From contig JAETXT010000002.1 of the NCBI GenBank assembly GCA_019188255.1, positions 5,952,001-6,016,000 on the forward strand: 64,000 nucleotides of DNA, written 5' to 3'. The notes beneath the pieces are model-generated. The model was not told the origin of the DNA, did no database searches, and worked only from the letters and a program-made list of their open reading frames with translations. The DNA comes from Verticillium longisporum. Taxonomy: Eukaryota > Ascomycota > Sordariomycetes > Glomerellales > Plectosphaerellaceae. Of the stretch, positions 43,252 to 55,850 are shown piece by piece (within the stretch, counting starts at the first letter, position 1; each line of letters opens with the position of its first letter). The position numbers and the translations under genes are program-made.

Positions 43252-45753
43252 ATGTCCGTGATGCTGCAAGCTCCCTCCCGCGCCTCGACTGCCTCTTCGT
43301 CTTCCTTCCAGCCACTCTCCCGACAAAACACCATGTCTTCCTACGATGGCTCGCGGTCCGCCCGCCAGTCCAAGCGGTATTCCATGTCCGCGCTGTACAT
43401 GTCCATGTCAGCGAACGATGGCGAGCTTGAAATTGAGGATGACCTAGCAAAGGGTGCGTGCTCAGTCTCCTTTTGATAAAGTACGCCGGTTCACCGCTAA
43501 CGCTACCTAGCCCAGAAGATCCTGCGGGAGCTCAAGTCCAAGATATCTTCCCAGTCGAAGAAGAACTTCGTGCTCGAGAAAGATGTGCGCTATCTTGACT
43601 CGCGTATCGCACTCCTTATTCAGAACCGCATGGCCCTCGAGGAGCAAAATGAAGTCGCTAGCCACCTAGAGGATGCCACCGATATGCAAGAGGGTGCCTT
43701 TCCCAATGACGACAAGACGCAAAAGTACGGAAACCTTATGTTTCTTCTACAGTCTGAGCCTCGACACATCGCGCACCTTTGCCGGCTCGTCTCCATGTCT
43801 GAGATCGATTCGCTGCTACAGACCGTCATGTTCACCATTTACGGAAACCAGTATGAGAGTCGAGAAGAACATCTACTTCTGACCATGTTCCAGGTATGTA
43901 TTCGATTCTAGCTCGTTGCACACATCGTGTCTAATCGACGACAGTCTGTTCTCACCTACCAATTCGATAACACGCCCGAATACTCGTCGCTATTGCGCGC
44001 CAACACGCCCGTCTCGCGCATGATGACGACGTATACCCGCCGAGGTCCTGGCCAGAGCTTCTTGAAGACCGTATTGGCGGACAGAATCAACAACTTGATC
44101 GAACTCAAGGAGCTTGACCTGGAAATCAACCCTCTTAAGGTCTACGAACGCATGATTGAGCAAATTGAGGAGGATACTGGTAGCTTACCGCCTTCGCTAC
44201 CCAAGGGCATTACGGGCGAGCAAGCCGCCGAGAACCCCCAAGTTCAAGCTATCATTGAGCCTCGTCTGACGATGCTGACGGAGATTGCTAACAACTTCCT
44301 CACGACCATCATCGATGGACTCGAGGAGGCGCCGTACGGCATCCGCTGGATCTGCAAGCAGATTCGAAGTCTAACGAAGCGGAAGTACCCTGACGCCAAT
44401 GACCAAGTCATCTGTACGCTCATAGGAGGGTTCTTCTTCCTTCGGTTTATCAACCCGGCCATCGTGACGCCCAAGTCGTACATGCTCATTGACGGACAGC
44501 CAGCGGAGCGGCCGAGGAGGACGCTGACATACATCGCCAAGATGTTGCAAAACCTCGCGAACAAGCCTTCGTACGCCAAGGAGCCGTACATGTCCAAGCT
44601 TCAGCCGTTTATTCAGGCGAACAAAGATCGCGTCAACAAGTTCATGCTAGACCTTTGTGAAGTACAAGACTTCTATGAGAGCTTGGAAATGGACAACTAC
44701 GTGGCGTTGTCGAAGAAGGACCTCGAGCTCTCCATCACGCTCAATGAAGTGTACGCCATGCACGCGCTAATTGAGAAACACCATAATGAGCTCTGCAAGG
44801 ACGACAATTCGCACCTGTCCATTATTATGGCTGAGCTCTCCGCCGCTCCCCCACAGGTCCCCCGCAAGGAGAACAGGGTCCACAACCTGCCACTGTTCAG
44901 CAGGTGGGAGACGGCCATCGACGACCTCACGGCCGCGCTTGACATCACGCAAGAAGAGGTATACTTTATGGAAGCCAAGTCTATCTTCGTGCAGATCATG
45001 CGGTCGATTCCCTCCAATAGCAACGTGGCACGACGGCCGCTGCGTCTCGAAAGGATTGCGGATGCGGCGGCTACGAGCCGCAATGACGCAGTCATGGTGC
45101 GTAAAGGCATTCGGGCCTTGGAGCTCCGCTCCCAATTGCAGGGGCTCGGGGGCATCGACCAGAGCGATCTTTTTGGCCTACTGCGCGACGAGTTAGAGCA
45201 GGAGTTGCAGCATCTCGGCCCCCTCAAGGATGCTGTCATCAAGGAGACGGAGAAGCTTGATGAGGTTTACAAGACTATCCGCGATCATAACACATATCTC
45301 GTCGGGCAGTTGGAGACGTACAAGAGCTACCTGCACAACGTGCGGTCGCAGAGTGAGGGCACCAAGCGGAAGCAGCAAAAGCAACAGGTGCTAGGTCCCT
45401 ACAAATTCACGCACCAACAGCTCGAGAAGGAGGGCGTGATCCAGAAGAGTAACGTTCCCGACAACAGGCGGGCCAACATTTACTTCAACTTTACGAGCCC
45501 GCTGCCGGGCACCTTTGTCATCTCACTGCACTACAAGGGTATGCCGCCGTCACTTTTAATTGCTTTTGTCTCTATGCTAATCTTCGTCGCAGGGCGCAAC
45601 CGAGGCCTCCTTGAACTCGATCTCAAGTTGGACGATCTTCTCGAGATGCAAAAGGACAACCAGGACGACCTTGACCTGGAATACGTACAATTCAACGTGC
45701 CCAAGGTGTTGGCGCTTTTGAACAAGCGCTTCGCGCGGAAAAAGGGATGGTAG
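43252..45753 (+). CDS. Ras GTPase-activating protein (fungal Gap1/Sar1 type)
   Basis: Four exons (43252-43453, 43511-43893, 43945-45538, 45593-45753) encode 779 residues. Introns begin GTGCGT, GTATGT, GTATGC and end CCTAG, GACAG, CGCAG, with phases 1, 0, 1. A serine-rich N-terminus (1-65) precedes a helical segment ([20 protein letters not shown]). The RasGAP domain follows, with [19 protein letters not shown] (probable arginine-finger region) and the signature [19 protein letters not shown]. The RasGAP C-terminal domain includes [19 protein letters not shown] and ends [11 protein letters not shown]. The layout (N-terminal helix, GAP, RasGAP_C, no IQ motifs or CH domain) fits S. pombe Gap1-like proteins that inactivate Ras in growth and mating signalling. 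The frame is unbroken. The last intron is readable through in frame and would insert 18 residues if retained. Confidence 0.94.
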
Positions 45754-46514
45754 ACTATCTTTGAGACGACCTGCAGCTTGTACTGTTGCTACAGGAGATA
45801 CCCCCTCGAATGACTTGGCTTTGGCGTTTTCGGCGTCTTTTATACCCTCGAGGCCGTGCGTCGCAAGTCTGAGGGCTTGTCTGACCAGGCTTGGATCGAG
45901 GCGTCCGCCGCCAAGCGATCGTAGCGACGCACTCGTCTTGTTTCTTTTTCCGACTGTTCCTGCAATGCGAGTCGTTTCTTTGCGCTTATATACCTGTCAC
46001 GTATCCCCTAATTCTAACGTCCCTTGTTTTACGGCTTGGCATGCGCGTGGCGGGCGGTGTGTTCAAAGTTTGGGGCTCGGCTGGTCCGCAGGATCTTTTT
46101 GACTTTGGGGTGGATGATTGAGTGCTTTGCTAGCGAGGCGAGAGCGGGCAGGCACCAGTCGATCACAGAGACGAAGCACAGGGGAACACATGATCGGTGA
46201 TCAGAGGGCTCGACATGTTGGACGCGGCAGCTCATACTTTCTTGGTTGTGTTAATAGTGGATAATATTGGCTTTATTTCTTGTCCACTCCAGGAACTGGA
46301 CTGAACGGATTTGCAGTGTTTTGAAAGCAGAAAATTTGACTTGATTTGGCTACCCCCATCGATGCGCTCCGAATGAAGACAGGGTGGGTATATCAACTGA
46401 ACGCCGATGTGGTCGTAAAAGAGAAAAAAAAAAAAGCAACAGCATTGCCTTGGCTCACGAAGGACCACACATGACCGTCGTTGTGAGCAGGAAACAAGAG
46501 CACAAAAGCATGAA
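45754..46514. other. Shared 3' region of convergent genes
   Basis: 761 bases between the RasGAP stop (plus) and the CorA-like stop (minus). A run of A occurs at about 46423-46434. Nothing gene-like is seen beyond short overlapping frames. Confidence 0.45.
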
Positions 46515-48915
46515 TCAGACAGCCGCTTTCAATCGGTCGCCGCCCCTCGCAGCCGTGTCCTCCTTCACCTCAACGGTCTTGCCATCGGCGCCGCTCTTCC
46601 AGCGCCACGGACCCCAGCGAATCCACCTCTCGCCATCGGCCTCGCCGTCCGGAGCGTCCTCGGGCCCTCGCCGCACGGTCAGGCGTCTCTTGCGCCGCGG
46701 CTTGACCTCGCCCGTGAGCGTCTGCACGCGACCTGGGGCGCGGGGCGGCGGCGCCACGGGTTCGGGGCCGCGCAGCTTGCGGACGAGGTCGTCGCGGGCG
46801 CGGCGGATGCGGGCCGCGGCGCGCTTGAAGAGGGAGTAGCCCGTGCGCGTCTGGAGCAGGATGAGGAGGAGGATGAAGGGAACGCAGACGAGGACCATTG
46901 TCAGGGCGAAGCGGAAGTCCGAGGGGGGAATGGTGAACTCTGTTATGCCAAAGACGGACTGTCACTGCGTCAGCTCAATCCTCGCTTCCCCCTTTCCTCG
47001 AGGGAGCAGTCTAGCAAGAGGAGATGAAAGGACAGGGCTACTCACCGTCACAAACGTCAGCGGGAGGAAGACCATGGAGCTGAGGGTCAGAATCTTGATG
47101 TTGTCGCCCTGCTCGATGGCGCGACGGCTCTCCTTGATGGAGCTGCCGCTGAAAAGCTGGTCGCGCAGGTTCTCGATTTCCTTGCGCGTCGCCGTGTTGC
47201 GCTGGGCCACGTGCTCGAGATCACGGCAGGCGCGTTCGAGCTCGGTGCGCAGGCCGGCCATGGTCTCACGCCAGGCGATGGCGTCGGGCCCGTCGGGGTC
47301 CGGGTGCGGCCAGACAGCCGAGTGGCGCCCGGCCCAAAAGTCGTCTGTGAACGAGTCGGCGTAGGCAGCGAGCATGGCGCGCAGGCCGGCGTTGATGACA
47401 CCAAGCGTGTTGTAGGCCCAGAAGTAGCGGGGAATATACGTGACCCGCTTGTCCTCGAAGAGCAGCTTGTCGCGAAGTGACGGGTCAAACATAAAGTCAG
47501 TTGGCGGCGTGATGAGCTTGGTGATGCGTTCATGGATGGCGATGTTGCGCCGCGTCGCGTCGCGTCGCGGTACTCGGCGGCCAAGGCGTCGAGGAAAGCG
47601 TGCGGTCCGCTGGGGAAGCGACGCCGCGGCAGGTCATCTTCAGAACGCACCGTGTGCTCGTCGTCCGGGAACGACTGGAGGCTCAGGAGGTGCCAGGGCG
47701 CGAACGGGCCGAAGACTGGACCCTCCAGGGGGCCTTCGCGCCGCTTCGAAATCTTGTCAGACTGTACCGCCGGGCCGGCCAACGAAAGGGCCAGGACGGA
47801 CGAGCACTCAGCAATGTCAATGTGATCGAGAGAACGCGCGTCCGATGGCCGCTTATCGTACTTTTGCCAGGCCGCAGGCTCGAGTCCTTCGCCCACGACG
47901 GTGTAGTATTTGAAAACAAAAAGGCCGACCGCTGACGCACCCTGTTTGGTGTATCATCCTTGACAAAGGCGCGGTTTACATAGGCGCGCGTTTTGCCCTT
48001 GTTCTCTGTGTCTGTGGTGAAGTGTCTCAACAGCTCTGTCATGTCAAAGTATGGTGACATGGTAAGGTGAAGCGCTTCAAGCATGAGAGGCGTGGGTTCC
48101 TGAAGGGTCGTCATGAGGCCGACGGCCTGGCCGTTGCTGTGAATCTCTTTGAGGGCATTCCAGACTGTCGGGGCGTCGACGATCTGACTGGGCGTGATGA
48201 CCTGGGGTAAGCCAGGAGTTTGGTGGTTTGGCTGCCTGCCGACGGGCGTTGCTAGTCCATCGGCATCAATGTCGTACAGCTCGAGAGTCGAGCTGATGAA
48301 GCCCTCATGCTCATAGGCGGCAAAGCTGGCAAAGTCGCCATTTTCATCGATATCAGACTGCTTGTCCAAGATGTCCTTGATGGCCGCCTCAGCCATGCCG
48401 TGAAATTCAGTGCGCTTGAGGTGCCGCATCAGCTCGCCGTCGGTCCACGAGCGACGTTCGATGGGCCGAGGCACAGCAGGAGCGTATCCATTGCCACGTT
48501 GCGGGGCTGCCGGGTCGAGGAGCGGTAGGAACTCTACTTCGTATTCCGAGTGCAGCGAGGCTGGGGTGTGCTTCCTCTCAATGCTGAGAAACTGCGGCCG
48601 CCTTTCATTTGGGTCGAGAGTCGGGCGACGGCTTCTTGGGCCAGGCGACTGCGACGGAAAGGTCGCATCACCAAGGAGCTGAGGGCTTAAGGCTGGACTG
48701 CTCGCAGGTCTCAACAGAGGCGAGACAGGGATTGTCGAGCGCAACTCGGATCGCTGGCGAACGGACGATGCCAGGGCATCGTGCAGGGTGCGCAAGCTAC
48801 GCAGGTATTGCTCGTGAGATGCCTCGACAGCGCGCAATAGCTCGTCAGGGTTCTGGTGGACAGCCATGTTGGCAATGGCCTCGCGCCGTCTTTCTACGTC
48901 AACGACGGAAGGCAA
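46515..48915 (-). CDS. CorA-like membrane protein (two apparent frameshifts)
   Basis: The N-terminal part (48915 to about 47944, MPSVVDVERRREAIANMAVH..) includes DIDENGDFASFAAYEHEGFI and TKTRAYVNRAFVKDD-like text characteristic of a fungal CorA-like family. The middle reads FKYYTVVGEGLEP, DKRPSDARSLDHIDIAECSS and FAPWHLLSLQSFPDDEHTVR. The C-terminal part (from about 47560) reads MFDPSLRDKLLFEDKRVTYI, IKESRRAIEQGDNIKILTLS and two membrane segments (MVFLPLTFVTSVFGI; ALTMVLVCVPFILLLILL), split by an intron (46959-47045, GTGAGT..GACAG). These three parts are in three frames. At 47940-47945 one A seems missing (expected TPNKGASAVGLFVF), and at about 47549-47570 a GCGTC unit is present three times where two give EYRDATRRNIAIHERITKL. 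The canonical CorA GMN motif is replaced by GIT. It was probably a divalent-cation transporter relative; as written the gene is broken. Confidence 0.8.
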
Positions 48916-50221
48916 AAGACGAGAGACGAAATAGTGGGTGGAGTGAGAGGGAATTGATCAGACATCGCTGCCTTTTCTACACCTTTTGGCAGCGGATGGC
49001 CAGCCTTACAGTCGCAAATGACACTAGCATTCGCCCTGCTGAACAGAGTAAAATGGATAGAAATGTCATGGTCGTGCTGTGCATTAGCCTAGGCAGCTTT
49101 CATATGAATAAGTGGTCGATCAGTGCGGCTGTGCTGTGCCAGCCTCGGACGATGGGCGTGGTGACATGGGGGTGGGCGGGACAAGGAACGGGTCATCCAC
49201 CAGTTTAGGACGACAGCTTCTTATGACAGTAACCAACGCTTGCGAGCTCATCATGAGAGGTATCCTTGAACGACAGGCTTGGGCCGCGCGCCGTTTCATG
49301 TCGTCAGTCGAGAGCCAGTTTCTCCGGTTGTTCCGGCTCGCTTTCTACTAGGCTGGGTGAGGTTTCTGACGGCAGCTGGGCCAGGCTTCAGAGCCGAAGT
49401 TCGGCAGCCAGGCGGAGCAAGGCAGCGGCCATCGTTTTTTTGGGGCTGTCGATGGCGTCGTCCTGTCGCTTCTCAACTCTTCGGTGTCTCGCGGCCCCGA
49501 GCTTGATCTGGCCGCTGAGGCGGCTGTTCTCGGCACAGCCGAATGACGACAAGCCGAGATAGTGGATGGCCAACGCGTGCCGCCTCACTGTTGTGACCCA
49601 ACCCCCAAGGCAACAGAACGAATCGGTGCTGAAAGCTTGATACAACGTAAGCGATTTTCTTATGTTCTTCAAGATGCATGCTGATTAGCCCCATTGGGCC
49701 TCATGACATGTTGCCAAGCCCATGCCACTCCAGCGGTGCAACCTCCTACACAGCACTTGGGCCCTCTGCCGAAAGAGTGCAAGATCGAACCTTTGCGTGT
49801 CGAGCAGCCGAAAGGGAACCTGGGTGCGAGAAGCTTGGGGGCACAAGCTGGTAAACGCCCTCCAGCGATCTTGCCCTCTTGGCGCTCGTCAACTCTAAGA
49901 CAACTCCCCTGTAGAAAAACAGCTGCATTCCAAATTCTAGGGACTGCCTGGTATCTAAGCACTGGCTGGGGCTCCCAATGCTATCCCGCGTCCATTAATC
50001 CGCTCTGGACAAGCCACATGCCACTGAGCTTCTTCATTCCTGTGCAGTCATCCATGTCATAACAAGGTTCGTCTCAGCAAATACGCTCGTCCGGCTCACA
50101 GTTCCCGCGAGCCATGTTTTCATCATCCATCCAGTGACCCTTCCACGCGTTCCAGATCCAACCATAATCCAGAATAGGCCTTGGGTGAGACCGTTTTCAC
50201 GGCCATCTGTGAAGGCAGCTC
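48916..50221. other. Intergenic between the CorA-like gene and asf1
   Basis: 1.3 kb holding the promoter of the CorA-like gene and the 3' flank of asf1. Open frames on both strands (for example minus 49388-49672) overlap and have no recognisable features. Confidence 0.45.
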
Positions 50222-51294
50222 CTAGTGAGACTTGATCTCGGTGGGTTGAACCTGGGGAGCAGCCGCACCAACCACCTTGTCGGCAGCGTCGACGTCCATG
50301 ACATCTTCGTCCATGGCATCGCCTTCGACCTCGCCCTCTGCAAGCTCCTCGTCCTCGAGATCGTCCTCGCTCTCGCCCTCGATGTCGACACTGCCGTCAT
50401 CAGAAACCTCGTCCTCTTCAGCATCGCCGACGGCCTTGCCGCTCTTGCCGTCCTTGTCAGCCTCGCCGTTCTGGCCGTTCTCTGTCTCGACACCGGCCAT
50501 CTCAGAGTCTTCAGCCGGGATGGCGACCTTGTTCTCGCCGTTGGCGTTGGCATCAGCACCTTCGGCGCCGTTGGCATCAGCCTCCTCTTCCTCGCGCTCC
50601 TCGGCACCATATTCGTCCTCATCGGCGGCAAGGTCGGCCTCGGGCTGCTCAGGGGGAATTCGGCGGGGGCAGAAGCATCAGAGTCCCTGAGTACATAGTT
50701 AGCGTCGTCCTACAGCCATGAACCGGCAGCAGGGCTACGTACCACTTGATGGCGAAGCGAGTCACACGGGGCTTCTCGGACAGAATGTTGCGGCGAACGC
50801 GTTCGATGATGGGCTTGGAAGGAGGCTCGGCGTTGAGCTCCTCCAAGTCGTACTCATTGTTGACGTAGTAACCGACGCGAATAAATTCGCGACCATCGTA
50901 GGCGCAGGTCAAGAGAATCACAGTGACACCGAGGATATCGGCGTCAGGGATGCGCGTGGTGTCGGGAGCGCCAGCCTCGAATATGAACTTGTTGACGCCC
51001 ACGGGGATAGGACCAACAAGAAGATCATCGAGTTCCTGGTCGTACTGGTCGCTTGTGGCGGAACCGACGTAGGTGAGCTTCCACTCGAGATCTGCACGCA
51101 AGGTGGTTCGAGTCAGTGACGTGCACGCATATGAACAGGGAGACGCGCAAAGGAGCACGCGCCAGACATCGCAAGGCATACATACCCTTCTGCAACTGCT
51201 CAAGGCATTCGAAGGTGATCTCGAATTCGTACTTGTCGGTGAATTTGGCAGGGTTGTTCAGGACCCGAACGCCAAGAAGTGAGACGACCGACAT
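50222..51294 (-). CDS. asf1: Histone H3/H4 chaperone Asf1 (apparent frameshift in the tail)
   Basis: Three exons (51186-51294, 50743-51091, 50222-50686); introns GTATGT..TGCAG and GTACGT..ACTCAG. The conserved immunoglobulin-like core is complete: [107 protein letters not shown] and [20 protein letters not shown]. The acidic tail ([20 protein letters not shown] through DMEDE-type repeats to IKSH) lies one base out of frame. A C5 run on the coding strand (G-run 50652-50656 on plus) would need to be C6 to read [10 protein letters not shown]. With that base the protein is about 307 residues, a normal fungal length. Asf1 hands H3-H4 to CAF-1 and HIR during replication and transcription. It is divergent from rna14. 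Confidence 0.93.
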
Positions 51295-52301
51295 GTTGGA
51301 AGTGGTGAAGCGGGGAGGCAAGAGAGCGGTGAAGTGTGTGTTGCGTGCAGGCAACAAGTGGGTATCGAGAAAACGGTGGTTGAAGAAGAGAAAATGGGAA
51401 ACGGATCTGCGCACGGAACGACTCAAATAGACGCGAGCGGGCGAGAGGGAGGAAGGGAGGGAAGTTGTTGTTTTTGCTTGAGGAGGGGGGGCAGAAACGG
51501 TTGTGTGAGAAGAAGAGGGATGAATGGTGGTGAGATTGGATGAGGAGAGCCAAAACAGACGCCTATCGCAAATGGCCCTAGAGGGGGGGGTTGATCTCTG
51601 TGATGGCGGGACGACGGGCGGGGACCTGTACCTGCCCCCAGACTGGGACCTGGACCTGCCTGCATCGCACTTTCCTTCACTTGTCTTGCTTTCCTTGCTT
51701 GCCTGCCTCGTTGCTTGCTTGTGCTTTCCTGACCAAACGACCCTGGGGAACGCGCCTGCCCTGGGTCGGCCAGGCCCACGACCCGCGATTTTCGCGTAGA
51801 GTGGTCGCTGCCGTTGAGTTAGTCTATATCAGGGAAGGTGCAAGGGAGCCCCTGCCGCCGATGTTCTGCCTGGCGACCGCCCTGTACGCTAGCCCTCTTT
51901 CGGTCGTTTTGCCAGGGTCGTGCCTCCTGTCCCAGTTCTTTCCGCGGCTCAAGCTTCTGGCGTCAGCCCTCTGACTTTTTGCGCTGTCCAACCTTCCTCA
52001 TCGCCGTCTTTGTACGCCAGCCAGCCCATCGCCAGCCCATCCTCTCACGGCGAGGGAGTGCCAGCGCATACCACCTGCTCTACAGCTTTCATTTCTTTCG
52101 GCCTGTGCGCGCCGACGATTTGCCGTGTTTCAGCTCCCTTTCCTCTCCCGATCATACTGACCAAGCTTGGTACACGCATTTGGACGACCATCGTCAACAC
52201 GCTCGACAACCGACGACCGCCAGCCCACGCCCGAAACGAATTGCTTCCAAGAATCATCGGTGTAGCTCTAGGTCAACACACTCTCGCCTGTTTCTGCTGT
52301 T
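51295..52301. promoter_or_regulatory. Divergent promoter region of asf1 and rna14
   Basis: 1.0 kb between the asf1 start (minus) and the rna14 start (plus), so it contains both promoters. CTTG/CTGC-rich tetranucleotide-like sequence at about 51685-51725. An open frame on plus reading into rna14 in another phase (51838-52560) is a shadow. Confidence 0.5.
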
Positions 52302-55300
52302 ATGGCGACTCCGGATCCCCAAGAAAACGAGCAAGAGTTCGAAGGTGCTTCCTGGGAAGAAGAGGAGGAAGAAGGGTATGAGGGTGCCAATGAGACTCAG
52401 CATAGTGACCAAAAAGATCAAGAACCCGACTCTGCACTTGCTCAACCTTCCCACGGTGAACCAGAAGAAACAGAAGACGAAGGCGACGATGACGAGGATG
52501 GAGAAGATGATGGCGAAGATGATGGCGAAGATGGCGAAGAGGACGACCAAGAGGACATAGAGGAACAGGACGAGACGGAGGAGCTGGAGGAACAGCAGCA
52601 AGACGATGACAACGACGGCGATGGTGATGGCAGCGACGATGGCGCCGAGTACGACCCCGAGTCCGTTTCGATCACACCGATCCCTCAGATCACAGAACCT
52701 GCCTCCGCCCCTGCTCCTGCCACTGCCCCCGCGCCGGCCGCGCCGGCCAAGCCAAGGGCTGCGAAGCCTAAGGTGTCCGGAGGATTCCTAGTGGGAGACT
52801 CGGACGATGAGGACGATGATGCGCCCCGTTCCAACTCTGCACTGGGTCAGGTGGCTTCCATTTCCCGCCCACAATCCGCCCTGAATGTGTCAACACCCGA
52901 CCAGGCCCAAGTAGGCGCCTCGTCCACGCCGGTCAACGGTGGGCCATATGCTCCTCCTGCTTCAGTTGCTGCTGCTTCCGCGCCCGCGTTGGCCACAAGC
53001 GCTTCTCCTAGCGTAAGCGCACCTCACACTGCCACAACACCTGCTGGCAGGGATCCAGGTGACGTTGTCGGCCGACTTGAGGATCGGATCAAGGAAGACC
53101 CTCGAGGCGATATGGACGCATGGCTTGCGCTCTTCGCAGAGCTCCGCCGCCTCAGCCACGTCGATGCTCTGCGTCAGGCCTACGACCGCTTCGTCACAAC
53201 ATTCCCACAAGCTGTAAGTTCCTCCACCAGCGCGCGCATCTCTTCCGCCATGCTGACGAATCCAGGCCGACATATGGGTTGAGTGGATCAAGCTTGAACT
53301 CGACAGCATGAATACAACTGCCGCCGAGGCACTTTTTCAACGCAGCCTTCTCACCGTCTCAGATGTTCAGCTGTGGACTACCTATATCAACTACATCCGC
53401 CGCCGCAATGATCTCAGCAACGATCCCAACGGCCAGGCACGCCAGGTCATCAGCCAATCCTACGAATTCATCATCGATAACGTGGGCATGGACCGCGAAT
53501 CCGGCTCACTGTGGAAGGACTGGATCCAGTTTATCAAGAGCGGGCCTGGCGTCGTCGGTGGCCCTGGCTGGCAGGACCAGCAGAAGATGGACCAGCTACG
53601 CAAAGCTTACCATCGTGCTATTACCGTGCCCATGTCAGCCCTAACGGAGCTCTGGAAGGATTACGATCAGTTTGAATTGGGCCTGAACAAGGCTACGGGC
53701 CGGCAACTCATCCAGAAGAGGTCGCCTGGCTACATGACGGCCAAGTCTGCTTCCTTACAAATGGATCGCAAGATTGGCAACCTCAACCGCACTTCCCTGC
53801 CCCGTCTTCCTCCAGCACCAGGTTTTGCTGGTGCTACCGAGTACATGGAGCAAGTCAACATCTGGAAGCAGTGGATTCAATGGGAAAAAGAAGACCCGCT
53901 CGTTCTTGCGGATGACGAACCTGAGGTACTGAAGCAGCGCATTCTCTACGTTTACAAGCAAGCCCTGATGGCATTGCGTTTCTGGCCCGAGATGTGGGTG
54001 GACGCTGCCGAGTGGTGTTTTGAGAACAACATCTTCAAAGACGGGGTCGATTTGGGCATCAAGTTTCTCACAGACGGCATTGCGGCAAACCCCGAGAGCG
54101 TTCTACTGGCTCTCAAACATGGCGACCGGATCGAAATGACACTTCCCGTTGCCGATACTGAGGAAAGCAAGGAGGAGCGAGCAAAAGCAATCCGCGCACC
54201 CTATGACCAAGTCTTGGAGACGCTCTACCATATGATGCAAAAGTTGAAGGAACGCGAAAAGAACGAGCTTGCCAAGATCGAGAAGGCAGCGACGGAGCAC
54301 GCTGGGCGTAACGACGGGGACGATAATGACGACCAGGACCAGACACTTGCCCTCGAGCAGCGAACGCAGGCTGTCAAACAGGGCTTCAGCCTTCAGACTG
54401 AGCTGCTGAAGCGTACTATTTCCTTTATCTGGATCGCTCTTTGTCGCGCGATGCGTCGCACGCAGGGCAAGGGATCACAGACCAAGGGCCTTAGGCAGGT
54501 CTTCACAGAAGCCCGGGGCAAGAGACAGCGGACAAGGGTGGTCTATGTGGCTGCCCACTGGATAGCGTCCGTGGTATACAAGGACCCTGCAGGTGGTAAG
54601 ATCTTTGACCGTGGCGCCAAACTGTTTCCCGAGGATGAAGGTTTCATGCTGGAGTACATCAAGTACTTGCACTTGAAGGATGACACAACGAGTGAGTGGT
54701 ACGGTCAGCATTGCATCGTTCACAGCTAACATGTCGCAGACGCTCGCGTCGTGTTCGAAACATGCGTCAACCGTCTAACGCAAAAGCCCGAGAAGAAGCA
54801 CCGGGCCAAGATGCTCTACAAGTACTTCCACAAGTATGAGGCGCAGTTCGGCGAGCTGTCGTCTGTCGCGGCACAGGAACGGCGTATGGCGGAGCTTTGG
54901 CCAGAAGATCCCAAACTTTCTCACTTTACAGAGCGGTACTCCGTCGATAGCTTCGACCCTATTGCTTATCGACTGATCATCTCACCTGCCGTCCAGCTGC
55001 GGCCCAATCTCGTCATGCCCTCGATTGAGCAGGCCACATCTGTCCGTGACGCTACTCCGTTGCCAGTAGCTCCGCCTGTACCAGTCCCAGTGCCGGCGCC
55101 CGCTCCTACTACCGTTCGGCAGACAGCGAGCCCAGTGCCTCAGTACCTCGGTACGACAAATTCTCCAAAAGGCCTTATCCCGGCGACGACCAGGAGGAAT
55201 ACAACCGCCCACGCAAGCTCGCTCGTGGACAGTCGCCTCTCAAGGGTGCAGCAGGTCGCCGTCTTGACCAGCAGCGACAGAACCAGGGCGCACCGCTTGC

Positions 55301-55850
55301 TCGAGACATAACATTTTTCCTTGGTATCCTACCACCGACGCACTCGTACAATGCCCAGCTCTTCAGCGCCAGTGGCCTCGTGAACCTTCTGCGGGACACT
55401 CCCGTACCAGATTACAGTACGTGGAAGGCGAACCAGGATCAAGGCATGCGGCAGAACGGGGCACAGTCTCGCGGAGCGCCTTCGACTCATGGCCGTCAGC
55501 CTTCTGGCGGAGACTATTCATCTTACAACTCTTTTTCTGGGGCACGGGATTCGCCAAACCCCCGCCCCCTAAGCCCCTATGAAGGCGCCGCAGGCCGCCG
55601 CATCGCTGCGCAATCAGTCTACGGGATCTCACGTTTGAGGCCAGAGTCCGGTGCCACATTAGAAGGTAGTTCCGGAGCCTGCCGCCGAGATGCGCAGCAG
55701 CAGCTTGCGCAACCACCTGCAGGCCAGAGGCCGCCGCCGAGCGCGCCACAGTATGAAGGCAGTGCCCCTTCGAGCTGGCCGCCGCCACCGAATGGCTACT
55801 CTGGATATACAGCCCCCCCTACGCAGCAGTATGGACAATATCAGTATTAG
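52302..55850 (+). CDS. rna14: mRNA 3'-end processing protein Rna14/CstF-77 (apparent frameshift near the C-terminus)
   Basis: Exons 52302-53213, 53266-54691 and 54740-55850; introns GTAAGT..TCCAG and GTGAGT..TCGCAG. Residues 1-130 are highly acidic (long D/E runs), then proline/alanine-rich. HAT repeats start at about residue 250 (GRLEDRIKEDPRGDMDAWLA, ADIWVEWIKLELDSMNTTAA, SEYIFIIDNVGMDRES-like text, MEQVNIWKQWIQWEKEDPLV) and make up the Suf domain. The C-terminal part has RYSVDSFDPIAYRLIISPAV and then a proline-rich tail. At 55166-55169 an A4 run must be A5 for the frame to continue as KRPYPGDDQEEYNRPRKLAR, SPLKGAAGRRLDQQRQNQ, DITFFLGILPPTHSYNAQLF and on to the stop at 55850. Without it the protein ends at 55311. 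Rna14 is the scaffold of cleavage factor IA and binds Rna15 and Pcf11 in the nucleus. Confidence 0.93.

Noticed and set aside
47890..47945. Explaining the first CorA-like break by an intron starting GTGCGT
   Set aside because: The available acceptor (GCGAAG) gives the wrong phase, and the putative intron contains the conserved SAVGLFVFKYYTVVG text.
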